This document shows, one piece after another, positions 33,138 to 46,813 of a DNA stretch of 64,000 nucleotides. The notes under the pieces were generated by a model that searched no databases, was not told where the DNA came from, and saw only the letters and a program-made list of their open reading frames with translations. The stretch is from NCBI RefSeq assembly GCF_036588685.1, contig NC_086386.1, positions 72,972,682-73,036,681 on the forward strand, in the 5' to 3' direction. The position numbers and the translations under genes were made by a program. How positions within the stretch are numbered: the stretch's first letter is position 1; every line of letters starts with the position of its first letter. The DNA comes from Mytilus trossulus. Its lineage: Eukaryota; Mollusca; Bivalvia; Mytilida; Mytilidae.

Positions 33138-36100
33138 ATATATTTTGTTTTGTTGATTGTCATATTTCTATCAAGTAATACGTGCTAGGCACAGTTCATA
33201 TTAGATGGCGACACAGCATTTTTCGACGATGGAGGTAATTAAATGATAAATTTTTCCATGGTTATGAACATCGAATATTACAGATTTGCATATCCATTAC
33301 ATATCAGAGTTGTAAAAGTATGATGTTTTATACACACCTTTGATGATGATAACAGATGTCCGATCAAAGACTTCCTCACCTGTTTTATTGTCGGAATAAA
33401 TATATTGTTTGTGATAAGAAGATTTTAATTGTTATCTGATACATTGGTTATGTGTGTATTTTTCTTCAAACAAACACACATGACTTCATTTATCTACATT
33501 ATCTATTTATGATTGGATTTATTTCTGTTAAGTTTATTTAAAATATTACTCTCACTCATGATAAAACACTAAATGACGATTTTAATTGATTTTTACTAAA
33601 TATATTTTTGGAGCTGGTGCTGGGACGGATATACTAGGTGGTACAGGGACTGATTTTTCAGCTCTTTCGGCTCTTTTACCACTGTTACTTCTTGCACCCT
33701 TACTATTTGCGGCAACAACATCCACTGCTTCAACAGCTCAGGCTGTGCAAGCACCGGTTGCAGCAGCACCGGTTGCAGCAGCAGCGGCTGCGGTTGCACC
33801 TGTAACACCACAAACCATAACAGTTTTAGTCCCTGCTGCGACTAGTAAGTATAGTTTCTTGTGTTTGACAATCCTATTATACATTGGTCAACAGCATAAC
33901 AAATATGGTCACTGGAAAAACAGCGTTTTTCTAAGAGAAGCCATGACATGAGTTCACAGTATTTTTTGTATGCTGATTAGGATAAAGTTTGATAAAATCT
34001 TCTGGAAGCTTATGGTTTTATTTACCTTTAAAGTTCCATCCATCCGATCAACTGCACAAAATAAAAGATTTAATCAATAGCTGACCAACAAATACATTTA
34101 AATGTAGGAACATCAACTGATGTGTATAATAAAAATGTCAATGCGTTTATTGTACACCAATTTGGTCTGTTGTGAAAACTAGAATCATTGACAATCAAAC
34201 TACATTTCGTTGTCAAAACAATGCATGTAGCTTCTGTATTTCCGATTCATTTAATCATTGTCATTAATTTGTAACGTTTCTGAAATTACGGTATTGCTTG
34301 ATATTTATTTTTTTTATAAATTATGTTTGTTGAAAAAAAATTAACCCATATGGTTTTTTTTCTCCATTTAAATAGCGCCATGTGTTTCGGAAACTTGCCC
34401 AGCTGGATTCATGGTCTTACCAAACCAGGCAAGTAGTACAAGCTGTTATTCTGATAGTGGTACAACGGTTACAGATGATAGATCGTGGAATGCAGCTCTG
34501 GTGAGTGTGTTAATTATTCACTATTTGGAAGACGTTGTTGTTACTTCGAACACAATCAAGAACCAAAAACCGTTTAATATATTATATATTCTGTAGGCAG
34601 AATAAAAGATTACAATATAGATATATTTGATGTTTTTATTAAACAAGTGACATTATAAAATTCTTAATACCTGACTTAAGTAATTTCCTACGTTATCATT
34701 ACATAAGAAGTGTTATGAATGACTGTATTATCTGCTTGTATATACGACGAATGACAACTTTCAAACCCTTTTGTAAAAGTGTATGTACAATGTTCTTGAT
34801 CATGTCACTGAAGTTGTTCCTATATTTCACCTATAAAGTTCATTTGTTGAAAGTCTGGTTAATTTACGGTAATTGAAAGAGATAATTTGTTTTATGTTTG
34901 AAGAGCATTTGACGCTTTTATGATGTTGATCGCAGTCGAGATCAATTGGACATAATTTAATCTTTTCAACACAATAATAGTTTGATAATAGAGTATGATA
35001 GTAGCAACAACTACCTGAATGGTCTTTGCCGTAATACTGGGACATAATTGGAGTCACGAGATGCATTATATTGGAGACATATGAAGATGAATAAGGAGTT
35101 TATTATGAAAAACAAAAACTGCTGAAACTTGAAAAAAACTGGCTGGGAATAAACCTGATAAACGATGACTAGTTTTGACAATTCAAGAACACTTTTTTTC
35201 AAATAACAACTATCTATGTATTCACATACAGATTTTGTGACATCAATGTACGAATATCATCTTACTAAATTTCAGTTGGCTTGTGCCAGCACACCGGGTG
35301 CCTACCTGTGGAGACCAAACACTGAACAAGAAGCCGCTGCTGTTAGAAATAAATATAACATTCGTAAGTTGAGAATTTTATTGTATTTTCTATTAAAATA
35401 AAGTTATTCATGTATTCAGTCATCTCGAATTACGAAATAAATGTGATAACAAAGATAACAAAACATGTGATAGCAAATCTAATCCGTTAGCAAGATGTTT
35501 GAACTAATACATTAATCTGTATTACGATACAATTATCTCTTCCCAAAGACGTTCGAACACTAAAGACAGTTCACAGGTTATGTAGCTGCTGGAGGAAGAT
35601 GGATGCATTATTTATTTTTTCTAAATAAAAGAACGAATGTGTAAGACAGTCATTTAAAGATCAAAATTAGTTCTGTATTTAATTGTTCAATTAGTGCAAT
35701 GCAAATTGTGTAACACAAAAAGGTAAACAGATTCCCTCGACAGCGGCTCGATCTACTTTAACTGTCCCTTATCTAAACCCTAACGCAATCATTGTATAAG
35801 GTCATGTGTTGCGTTCAAAGCAATTGTCTGAATTGATCATTTTCTTAATGTTGAATTTGTGTAATCTAATTACATAGACAAATAAGGGGGATAGTTCCAC
35901 TACAGCTAACTGTAACATTTCTCAACCATAAGGCATTCATTTAATAAGGCAGTATATTGTTATTGTCGCAACCAAATAATACAGGAACATCTATTTTAAC
36001 ATCATTTCAACAGGTTTTTTGTATTATTTTTGCAGTAATATAGTATTTCAAATGTTCCTCAAAACGTGGTGTACAGTACAAACAGTCTTCATTTAAACAA

Positions 36101-38434
36101 GAACTGACATTATAATAGAACTTGCAAAAGATAAGCCAACTAAATTAATTTAAATTGAGTTTAATATTGTTAAATGTGTGTATCTGTGTATCAGTGTAAG
36201 TCCTGGAATTATAGTATCCGAATCATAGTGTTTCCCTGTATGCACGCTTACACAAACCACATCTTGCCCTGAACATTTCCGACGATGAACATATCGTAGC
36301 TCATGGATTATTTATATGTATGTCCTGTCGTACCTGACGGAAGATTTATATGTGTGTCATTTCGTACAAAATTTCTCATATTGAAAAAATAAACCATAGT
36401 AAGTTCTTTAATTGCATACATAAAATACATATTCCTTTGCACACATTTTTCATTCATTGCCTTTTTCTTGGAATAATTTTAAATTTTAAATAATTTCACT
36501 ACAAAACAGCTGTTAACCACTATAAAAGTTCAATTCATCACAGATCTTTAGACATTTTGCTAATTTGAATTTTTGCCAGATATTCAGAATCCTCTGGTTT
36601 TATCCATGTAGTACATTTAAAAAACATGTCCATTTCCACCTACTTTTCTTTTCATAATTTTATTACTTATAGTTTAAAAGGTTATATTTGAAATTTTGTT
36701 TTATAAAATCCTTGTTATTGAGTCATTGTTTTTTAAAGAAAAAAAGGTGTCAATGTTAAAAAACATGAAAAATGTAGAGAGAATCATATCTTGCCAAATT
36801 TTCAATGGCTTATATCTAAAAAAAATATTGACAAATAAACAGTAGAGAACAAAACAACATTTACCACTTTCTACATGTAGCTCTGATAAATTCTCACTCA
36901 AAAAAGAAATAAGTTCCAATTAATTCCATAATGTAAAGATAACCTCTGATTATATTGACATTAAGTCAGAAATCTTGAAAACTTAAATCTTTATTTCACG
37001 AGTGTATATAGTGTTGTCTATTATTTATGAACTACGAAGACGATTTCAGGAACATATTTATAACATGCATAATAAATCTTCTGATTTTCGATGAAACTCA
37101 TTCAAATTTCCTTTATTTTTACAGCAAATGCAGAAATTGTATGGACCGGTGCAAATGATATAGCCTTGGAAGGGACCTACATATTTGCCATAGAAAATAG
37201 TCAATTAAATTTAGCTGTTCCCCCATTTGGAATGAGTAAATTTTACTTTTTTATGATAATTCAGGAAAAGCATATGTACACATCATACAGATAAGCAATT
37301 TAGTTTTTACGTCAATTTTTGTTGGTGTTATAAACCTTCGATTTTATTTTGACACAATTTAATCTTCTCAAGAGGAGCAAAATCATACTATCGGGAAAAT
37401 TGACATAAATAGATATGACTGGAATGAGACAACAAACAAACGACAAACACACGCAAGTGTCATTCAAATGGGTTTATGACACTTGAACACATCTCGATGA
37501 TTATTTGTGAAATCTTCAACAAGACGAGGCAACGTTTATTTTGAAGTTGGTTCATTACTTTTGTAGGAGGGTTGAACAAGACTATCTTTTATATTGGTTT
37601 TCTTCCCTTTGTGGTAATTTAAAAGACATAATGCGAATTAAATAGACGGTAAATGATTTCAGGTAGTGCAATTACTGGTGCGATAGCTGACTGTGTGGGA
37701 ATACAGTTCAACGGCACCAACTGGTTTGACTTGGACTGTACAATTAATCATCGCTTCATATGCGAGTTACCACGAGTAAGTATGATCCTTTATTTAGCTT
37801 ATGTGTGGAAATAATCTATTTCCGTTAAAAAAAAAACCATTAATATATAACTACAATTAACACATCCTGCAGATTTTAGTACAAGTCTCCAATAGGACAA
37901 TCACAAGACAAAACATGCAATGAAAGATGCATGTCTTAACAATAACACTGGGTTCTATGGGGTATAGTAGTATTTTAACACTTATTGTGATAACTGTTTT
38001 AAATAATCCGATTACATTTAAAATAGTTAATGTCGAGTCTTGTAGATTATTTACAGCTGTCTGCGAAAATGTCATTGCTCCTTTGGGTCACTCATCGTGA
38101 ATTATTTGTCAATTTGAAGAATGTCTATCTTATCTTGTGTTGCTTTAGGATATCATTTTCATAAAAAAGATTATTGATAAAGAAGTATTTGTATTTAAAT
38201 CTAAGCTCTGGACTTCTCTCCAATATAATGTAAATTGTTAACGTCAAGTCACAAAAGTTCGTGGTAAGGTTATAATTACAGATATATGCTAATATAACTG
38301 ATTATTTTATCCACAATGTGCATTAGATGAAATAGAATAATAAGTATCATAACATTTTAACAAATTAACATTTTGATTAATATTAATTATAAAATTATGC
38401 AATTTAGGCAAATCGTCAGTGTGGACTCTCTTAA
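33138..38434 (+). pseudogene. C-type lectin domain gene, right-arm copy, degraded
   Basis: Exons matching the left gene: 33138-33234, 33614-33844, 34376-34500, 35276-35363, 37125-37235, 37663-37775, each with GT..AG borders and compatible phases. An extra terminal exon at 38408-38434 encodes ANRQCGLS and a TAA. Exon 1 and the TATA box are missing (deletion near 31910). A TAG at 33186-33188 replaces the Tyr codon just before the predicted signal cleavage site. The CTLD itself remains open: TCPAGF start, WTGAND core, DCVGIQF and RFICE end. It differs from the left copy at many residues in exons 4, 6 and 7 but hardly elsewhere. Use of another promoter or exon that skips the TAG exon cannot be excluded. 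Confidence 0.8.
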
Positions 38435-38543
38435 ACTAACAATGGACTAGCAATTGTCTTTTCAAATTTGAAAGAATTTTGAAGCAGTAAAACTGTTCAA
38501 TTTAACTCTTTACCTAGGACAAATTTAAAAACGAAAACTTAAA
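38255..38543 (+). other. Segment kept only in the right arm, holds the terminal lectin exon
   Basis: Left-arm sequence goes directly from 'cgtcaagtcacaaa' to 'cagaaagtaagaaaaatacc' (reverse complement of about 13945-13975). The right arm has about 290 bp between them, including the acceptor 'gcaatttag' and the exon at 38408-38434. Confidence 0.75.
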
Positions 38544-38689
38544 GAGGAGAAAGTAAGAAAAATACCAGTTTTATGTGGTCACAAATTCAGCCGACAAGGG
38601 TGCCAGAGAAACAAACTAGTATATGTTCTTTATAATTAACAAATATTTTCTAATCTATACGTATTTACATAAATGAGGCCGTTAGTTTT

Positions 38690-38880
38690 TTTCGTTTGAA
38701 TTGTTTTGCGTTGTCATTTCGGGAACTTTTATAGCTGACTATGCGGTATGAGCTTTGCTCATTGTTGAAGACCGTACGGTGAAGTATAGTTGTTAATTGC
38801 TGTGTCATTTTGGTCTCTTGTGGAGAGTTGTCTCATTGGCAATCCTACCACATCTTCTTTTTTTATATATATACCTGTGA
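38690..38880 (+). mobile_element. Interspersed repeat (SINE-like), right-arm copy
   Basis: Mirror of 13645-13850, containing 'tatgcggtatgagctttgct' and 'gagttgtctcattggcaatc'. It is followed at 39090-39200 by the inverted 'cgccagacgcgcgtttcgtc' repeat. Confidence 0.65.
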
Positions 38881-39199
38881 TCTTAATTTTTGACTTAAAT
38901 GTTAGTTATTTGTATGTGTCTCTTACTTCATAGTGTTGTATTTTTCAGGGAGTTTGTCTATAGAGAGTTTGCTGCAATCGTAGTACGTCCTGGAAAATTT
39001 ATTGTTGCTGCCAGGTGTAATAAAAACATTGAAGCAGATTTTAGTTTTCTTAAAAAAAAAAAAAACAGAAAGAATATATCAAGTTATCAAAGTAACCAGG
39101 ATTATAATTTAGAACGCCAGACGCGCGTTTCGTCTACATAAGACTCATCAGTGACGCTCATATCAAAATATTTATAACGGTGTTATCATACACTTTAAG

Positions 39200-42100
39200 A
39201 CGCAGAAAAGTTCGAGCAACGAGAAAACCCGACCTTTCCGAACCCTAACCACTCAAAAAGGCCAACATAAAAAAAAGAAACTTTGCACAGTGCTAATTGT
39301 GACGCTAACACACATTTTTGGATATAGAGCTTTCATTGTAATGTGTACTAGTGTTTGTCTGTTTGTCTTTGTAAGCCATGGCGTTGTCAGTTTTTTTTAT
39401 CTATGCATTTGACTATCTGGTTTCTTTGCCCCTCTTTTCTCGAAAATAGTCCCATACTTGCCGCCAAATTGAAAATAGCCACCAATAGGCAATATGTCTG
39501 GTCCAATATAATGGTGAACTTAATAACTTTATAGTAACAGCATGAATTTTGCAAAGTGATAGTTATGACGCTGACAAAGGGGTATGGTTATGGAGCCATT
39601 ACAAAAAAAATTCCGTGAGGCCACCAAATTCAAAATGGCCACAAATAATTTTAAAAGAAGGTAAACCCAATGTTGGTGTAGTTAATCTCTTTAATGTAAC
39701 AACCAGAAACATTATACAGTGTTAGTAATGAGTTTTTTAAACCCTTTTGAACAAGAACAATTCCAATATGGTCACCAAATTCAAAATGGCCACCAATAGT
39801 CAAGAGGCTAAGTTCAATATATTTGTCGATTGACCACTCTATAGTAAAAGCATGAAACTTTGCATAGTGTTAGTTATATTGATGATGAACATTTTCTAAA
39901 ATAAAGGCATCTTATTTAATCCATAAAAAGCATCTGTACCCCATTCATTGTTGTCTTTTGTTAGCTTGATTCAGTCTGGATCCAACATTCGGGATTGTTC
40001 ATATTTTCAGTCGAAATTAACAAAAGAACAGCTGCTGATGTATAGTTGTACAAAGAAGAAGACCAGAAACCCATAGTTTGTTCTTATTTGGAAATTATGA
40101 TCCACTGTAAGACTATAAAACAAGATCTAGTAGACACTTTCTCCAAACATTGACTTCTTGTACTTGTTTTCTATGACAGAGTGTTATTAATGTCTACTTC
40201 GATGGCCAATAGTGCCTGTTGCCGTTATATCCAAGAAGGCATTGTATGCACTACCAATCTATCGCATAATGTTTTCTCTTTGTCTGCTGTAGATAATTCA
40301 GTAGATCAAAAGATTCATTTCATGGAACCTGTATATTTTTTATCCAACATTTTTCATAGGATGTTCGAGGGTTTTCTTTTCAAACATTTGACCAATCTGA
40401 AACTATTTTGTAATACTTTTAAACCGGAGAGTTGAGCAAATCACCCGTCAGCAGAAATGTGAATAATCGAACCAGATATATCATAAGTGGAAGGCGATCT
40501 CACAATTAATAACTCTGCATTTGAAGTTGCATTAAAGGTGGAAGTCAAATAGCTTAAAGATGTTGCCGAAAATTCCAGTGGAAAGGTTGAAGTTGGAACA
40601 AACCTGGACCTACTATCATGCTTCATCGTTGCCGCTAGGTGTGAATAAACTTTCAGCAATCTGCACTCCTTCCTCTATTTTACGAAGAGGTTAAACTATC
40701 AATGCTACGATATTTATTGAATTCTAAAATTTGAATGCCCCACACATACTTATTTAACTACCGTAAATTATGTATAAAATATAATTCTATAGAAAATTCC
40801 CTTCCCTTTTGAACTGCCGAACAATACTATTTACCGGATTTTTAAAAACATAGGCAACACGACAGGTGCCACATTTGGAGCAGGATCTGCTTACCCTTCG
40901 GAACACCTAATATCACACCCATTTTTTTATGAGGTTCGTGTTGCTTAGTCTTTAGTTTTCTATATTGTGTCTTGTAAACTATTATGTGTCTGTTAGTGTT
41001 TTTTAGAAAAAGCGTTGTCAGTTTATTTTCAATCAATGAGTTTGACTGTCCCTTTGGTATCATCGCCTCTCCTTTCACTTTATTGTTTATAGTAATTTCA
41101 ATAACGTCCATTACGTTCCTTAAAGTTTAACACTCATATTACGGAGTTTCGTAGAGCTGTTAGAAAGCTAAATCCAGGTCAAACTCTTGATGATGGTTTT
41201 AAGCAAACCTTTCTCACAGTATAAAACTAGAACCGGATCTATTAGTGTGAGGAAAACTTTGTCATAATGTTCGGCGGCCTATGCATAGAAATGGTTACGT
41301 TCAAAGCCCTTTGTAGTTTAAAAGACGATAGTTGATTGCCAGTGTTTAAGTAAATGATCATGCAGGTTAAATTACATAGTACAGCAGATTAGGCGTCTCA
41401 TTTTACAAACAACCAGAGCACATAAAGTTATTCTATTTACAGCATGTAAAATTAACAATTTATTGTCAAACCCTATTATTTTATAATAAAGAGGAAAATC
41501 TAGAATTTAAAATATGCTGGTTAGAAAGGCCAAACAATCTCCTTGTTTTGTAATCCTGCTATTTAAATTGACAGTATTGATATGTGTAAGTTATATACGC
41601 AGACTAACGCCTTGTCGATCAAACAACGTCAGTCTATGGCTGAATAAGGAGAAACAACCAAAGACAAAAATACTAAAAATAAATGTATTTTGCGAGTCAT
41701 TCAAGAGATGGAAATATCGCTAAGTGAATTTGGTACAATCTGTCTTAGAAAATTCTGTCAAACTGTCTAGATAATTTGTCGTCTCGAACAGATGCTCAAT
41801 CTGTATGGTATTCTTTTATTTTGGTCGTCGGATACTTTTAGTAAAAAAAATAGCTATTCGAACACACCTACTCTGTTTTTGTGATTCATTAGATAGGTAT
41901 GTTTCATCTTTTCGTACTGTGATTTGTTTATGTAAGAAAGTCAACCTGTAGCTTTGATATATAAAAATAATAGAATCTGAAGCGAGATGATATATCAAAT
42001 ACTCTTGCTTTGTACGTTTTAAAGACAAAATATACACCTTAAACACGCCCAAACATAAAAAGGTGCACTCGATTTTCACTTTTCGATACAATTGTTACCC

Positions 42101-45011
42101 ATCTTTTGGATTTATTTTTTTCAGTCACGTAATGGAAGGGCAGATACGAAAAGTACTGAACTAAACGATTGATATGTTCTCCGACCGTGGTATTTTTTTT
42201 TTTTAATCGGAGGTTATGCATTTTCTAGATCCAACTTGATAGATACCCATGTCGTCGACTTTATATCTAATTGTTCTGCATTTCTATGTAATAGATAAAT
42301 TGAAAACTTATGCAAATGGTGTTTTTAAGATAACACTTCGTAATTGAGAAGAAAATTGTCGTTTTATTTGTTTCTATTAACTTTTAGAATTTTTATTACT
42401 ATTGTTACTAGTAAACATTACAGTAAGCATTTATCGCCTTCTCTAACAAAGAGCTTCAATTATTTTGTTCTATAACAACTGGGTGTCAACCTGTGAGCTT
42501 CGGAATGATCGGACTGGTAAATCTGATATAGTGAATAAATTAAGAAAACAATCATGTATTCACACAGAAGACAAGAACAATTGACAACAATCTTCCGACA
42601 TGAGATGCACGACTACAACATACCAAAATAGGTACATGTATCTTCCCAAGGTAGTTTTATTTGGGGTAATTGTTTTGTCGCGAACCCTGGTTTGATAGCA
42701 AAAACTTGATGGTACATGGGTAAAATTCTTGTCAGGGTTTGATAAAGCTGCAATGTCATGTCAAGAGCCCACCCTTGTGAATGTATAAAAAAAAATCACA
42801 AAAATACTGACCTATGAGGAATATTAAAAAAGGAAAGTTTTTATCAAATGTCAAAATCAAAAGCTCAAACACATCAAACGAATGGATAACAACTGTCATA
42901 GTCCTGACTAGTTATATATTAATATGGTGTATTGAACCTGGTTTTATAGCTAACTAAACCTCTCACATGTATAAACATCGCATCACATTATATTATATTG
43001 GAGATAGGGAATATATTTTTCCATACTCTTTACCTCTATCATACGTTAATTGTATATTTTTGTCATTAAACGATTTTTTTTGTGTATCATTTAATTAAAC
43101 GATTAACGTGAAAATAAATTCTTTCAACGTCGGTGTTTTTATCGCCGCCATCTTGTTTACATTGGTTACGAAAAAAAGTTCAGTCAACGTCGTCTATCGA
43201 AATATAACCAACGTCAGGATCAAAAACCGGAAGTTCTCTCGACCAATCATATTATCGTATTCCCTAATATGCAAAGCATATAAGAATTATACAATTTCAT
43301 TTATCTATGTTTAATTCACCTTTAAGGATATCTACTACGGACATTTAAATGCCTGAAAGAAGCATTGACATACTGATATTTCATGTATTTATTATTGAAT
43401 ACTCACCGAATTTAGAAAATGATTGAGACTGAGCTAAATTTGTATTATCCTGTATATGCATTTTCTTTCAATTACCAATAACTTACATATTTTCTATGAA
43501 ATGATTGTGCCAAATATTCTCTTTTGAAGGGCCATTTTTATTTTTGTTCACATTTGAAAAACACAAATACTTGTCTCTGTAGGTTTTCGTAATTTTTTTT
43601 TTATTGCTGGTAAATTGAAATTTTTTCTGAAGTCATGTAAACATTTACTATAAATTGATACCATGTTAGAGACGCCACTTTGAATGTAATCATCATTTTT
43701 ATATCATAGTGTATGCTAACTCTTAAAAAAAATCTGTTGGTTTGTATTTTTATTCAAAAAGATATCACATTATTTTGTATTATTTTATACCAAATTGTTA
43801 AAAAAAAATAGGCAAAGTTCTGACATTTTAAAGGAGCCATTTTGAAATTTGCTGCCATTTTTAGAACAAAATCTAAGTATGATCCATGGCAGAGTTAAAG
43901 TATCAAAGGCTCTTGTTTACATTATATGGTCAGTTTCATAATTTAACTTAAAAGTTTATATTCTACATCAATAGTGTAATAATATTAATACTGTTTAACT
44001 CTGACTTTTTTATGATGCCAATTTTGAACGTGGAAGCAATTTTGATTTAACACGTATTTATAAAGTTATATTAAAATATTGACATATTTTTAATGTATTT
44101 TCATTTTAAAATTTATGGTTGACTTCATTAAATATATGATGCCGTACTCTCAGTATCTCATCTTGGCCATCTTTAATTTGGATAACTTAAACTTAAAATA
44201 AACCCTTGGTTCAAAAATTTCTTTATATGTAACACCATTGAAGGAAAACGAAAATATAAAATCTGAAAAATCTTTATACAAGAGCTGCTGGAATAGTGCT
44301 ACACGAAAAAAAAACCGGTGGATTAGAATCAGTATCGACTTTTTCTAATAGGTTTAATAGAAAAATTCAAAGACAATCTCTATAGATTTAATACAACCAA
44401 ATCATAGTACGTCACGTCCGGTTACATATGAAAATAGGTCGAAAAATAAAATCCCTTAAATATGACAGTTTATGATTTTATCCTACATTTCATTGCAGTA
44501 AAATATTTCTGGGTCATAAACGAGTATGGGTATTTCAAATCTCCATTTTTTTTTATTTGGGGTTTCTATAGAATACGTTTAAAACTTGAGGTGACATCAT
44601 GGTTACTAAAACATGTACACAGTTAAACAAGTGGTAAAAAGTTATGTCATGGTATTTGGTTTGAATTACATGACTGTATTAATTTGACTTGTATTTTTAT
44701 TGATGAAAATCTGTTAGTTTGCTGAGAAAGAATACACATTGTATTGTTTATACTTTCAGAAATCAGTATGACATGTTACGCTGGTGTATATGTCAATGAG
44801 ACGAGATAACCCACACAACTACATAATTCAAATACTTGTTGGGTATAATAAACAAGAATTAATTATAACATTTAAATTAATTTCATTGTACATTATATTA
44901 AACCTAAATGAAGATGTTTTGAGACGGAAACATTGTCAAAAATCCAAATAGATATCAGCCATTCAAGACGATGTTTTTTTAACCAATTCTTTTTTTTTCT
45001 CTAAAATATTT
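39200..45011. other. Right-arm non-coding stretch
   Basis: Mirror of about 6400-13300. It contains the degenerate tandem units (39430-39860), the repeat at 40860-41110, the conserved 69-codon ORF at 41514-41723, the interspersed repeat at 42840-42970, and the GC-richer patch with the inverted YY1-like word gccgccatctt (43144-43154). No gene with a recognisable domain was found. Confidence 0.5.
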
Positions 45012-45029
45012 TGTTTCAGACATAATATT

Positions 45030-45711
45030 TGAGAGAATTATCACTATTAAAGAAAGCTAATCCAAAACATTGGCAGAATATTTTAAAACAAGAAAGCTCA
45101 TTTAAAACAAAAGTAAATATAAAGAAAACAAAAAATCTGCAAGTACTACTCAATCATATATCTATCCAGAAATGAGTAAAAAAGAAATATATTCAATACT
45201 AACTGCCCCTTATAAGCAAGAAAAACCTGTATATATTCTGAATTGGGAAAGAATTCTTGAAGAAAATTCATTTATAAAATTTAAAAGCACTCTTAATTTT
45301 ATATATAATTATCTAGAAAACAACAAATTCAAAATGTTTAAATGGAAACTTCTCAACTTCATCCTTCCATGCAACGACTTATTAGTACAGTGGAAAGTAT
45401 TAGAAAACAATTCTTGCAATTTTTGCAAAGAAATTGACAACTATAAACATTTTTTTATTACTTGCCCTTATAATAATACTTACTGGCAAGAAATATACAA
45501 GTTATTACTTTATCTTAAAATAGATAGACATATTTTAAGGCTAGAAAATTTAATAACTGGCTATAAAATAGCAGATGTAAAATATTTTGATATAAACACC
45601 CTGATAACAGTTATATTTTTCTCCGTATATAAGGCACATTTTGTTTCAAACAAAAAAGAATCAAAGATAGAAATCTTTAAAATTTTTAAAAGGAAATATA
45701 TGACATTATAA
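45030..45711 (+). pseudogene. LINE ORF2 C-terminal relic (L1-like), right-arm copy
   Basis: The frame from 45172 encodes the LINE C-terminal region with KMFKWKLLNFILPC, NSCNFCKEIDNYKHFFITC and YWQEIYKLLLYLKI, ending at 45711. The upstream part (45030-45170, ANPKHWQNIL) is out of frame because of a one-base difference near 45160 relative to the left arm. This copy keeps the HFF motif lost on the left. Confidence 0.7.
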
Positions 45712-46490
45712 GATTAAATTAGATAAGAAATATAGAAACCGGGAATATGTTATTAAAGACTTCAGCATAGTGTTACCTGTAAGTAAAGGTATAGTTTGTT
45801 TTTAACAAATAAACATATGCTTACTTCCCTTGGCCTTATATAAATATTTCACCACGAGGTGCCAAGATAAACCCGCACAGCAAATAACCTTTTGATTTAA
45901 ATTTAAAATAATTTTATAAACTTACCTAGTTATGTTTTACACTAGCATAGTCAAGCAAGTAAGCTTAGACAAAATAAATCCTTCAAAACATAAAAGAATA
46001 TTAAAGTAACTCCAATACACAGGTAACCACCTGTGAGAAAGTAAACATACATAATAATCACAAAACGATACGGTGTAGATCCGTTATTTTTCCCGATTTG
46101 TAAGCCGACTAAATCAATGTATATTGATGTTAATTTAATTTATGTATTATGTCTAATTGTATAATACTAACAATTATATAATATTTTATTATATATTCTC
46201 CCTGGATGTATAATAACTGATATACAGGGATACTTAGCCTAATGCTGTAAGCTAGGTAAATTGTTAAACAGCATTTAGTGCAATAAAGATGATTTAATTG
46301 TTTCAAAAAAAATTAAAAAAATATTTGAGTACTGTACATTTTTACTTTTATTACACTGGTCTGTTTCGAAAGTAATACTTTTTTGAGGGTCATGTTTGAT
46401 CTATTTTAACTAATACATATAAGGACTTTTGACCACGATGGTACTCAAAACTGCGAAGGTATCATTGCAAAGCTTTTTTGTTGATATCCA

Positions 46491-46810
46491 TTGATTGATT
46501 GATTGTTGGTTGCTTAACGTCCAGTGGCAAATATTTCATGCATATTCAGGACGAGAACAAGTTCACAACAAATACAATAGGTAGGTTGATACAATATAGG
46601 CCATCTGGGATGATGGTCGGGGAAATTTGGACTGCCACTGTAAAATGAGGGTATAATGGATAGAAATTTAGCCTCGCAACAGGCCACCTACGGACCCCTC
46701 AAAGAGTTGTTGCAAGGGTTCTTAACGTGCAAAGAGACGAGGCATCGGATTTAACGTCCCCCTTCTGACTGGACGTGACTGCGAACTTGATACATCCCGC
46801 ACAGCCAAAC
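46491..46810 (-). mobile_element. SINE-like repeat truncated at the palindrome edge
   Basis: Reverse complement of the copy at 4628-4946, with TGTTGATATCCA (46479-46490) preceding it as the mirrored duplication. It stops at 'cacagccaaac' (46810), after which unrelated sequence begins. Confidence 0.85.
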
Positions 46811-46813
46811 ATT

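Larger units (their letters stand above)
31102..46810 (-). repeat. Right arm of the giant inverted repeat
   Basis: Reverse complement of 4628-29579 without the LTR element. Compared with the left arm it lacks about 455 bp around lectin exon 1 (junction near 31910) and about 1.06 kb near 41823, and it has about 290 bp extra at 38255-38543. Homology ends exactly at 46810, inside the SINE-like repeat. Confidence 0.93.

Noticed and set aside
40181..40435. 84-codon ORF mirrored at 12038-12322
   Set aside because: No domain, and a frame difference between arms; similarity is explained by the inverted repeat itself.
40842..41111. Minus-strand 89-codon ORF, with a counterpart at 11358-11594
   Set aside because: It lies in an interspersed repeat that also occurs near 30300-30430 with a disrupted frame.
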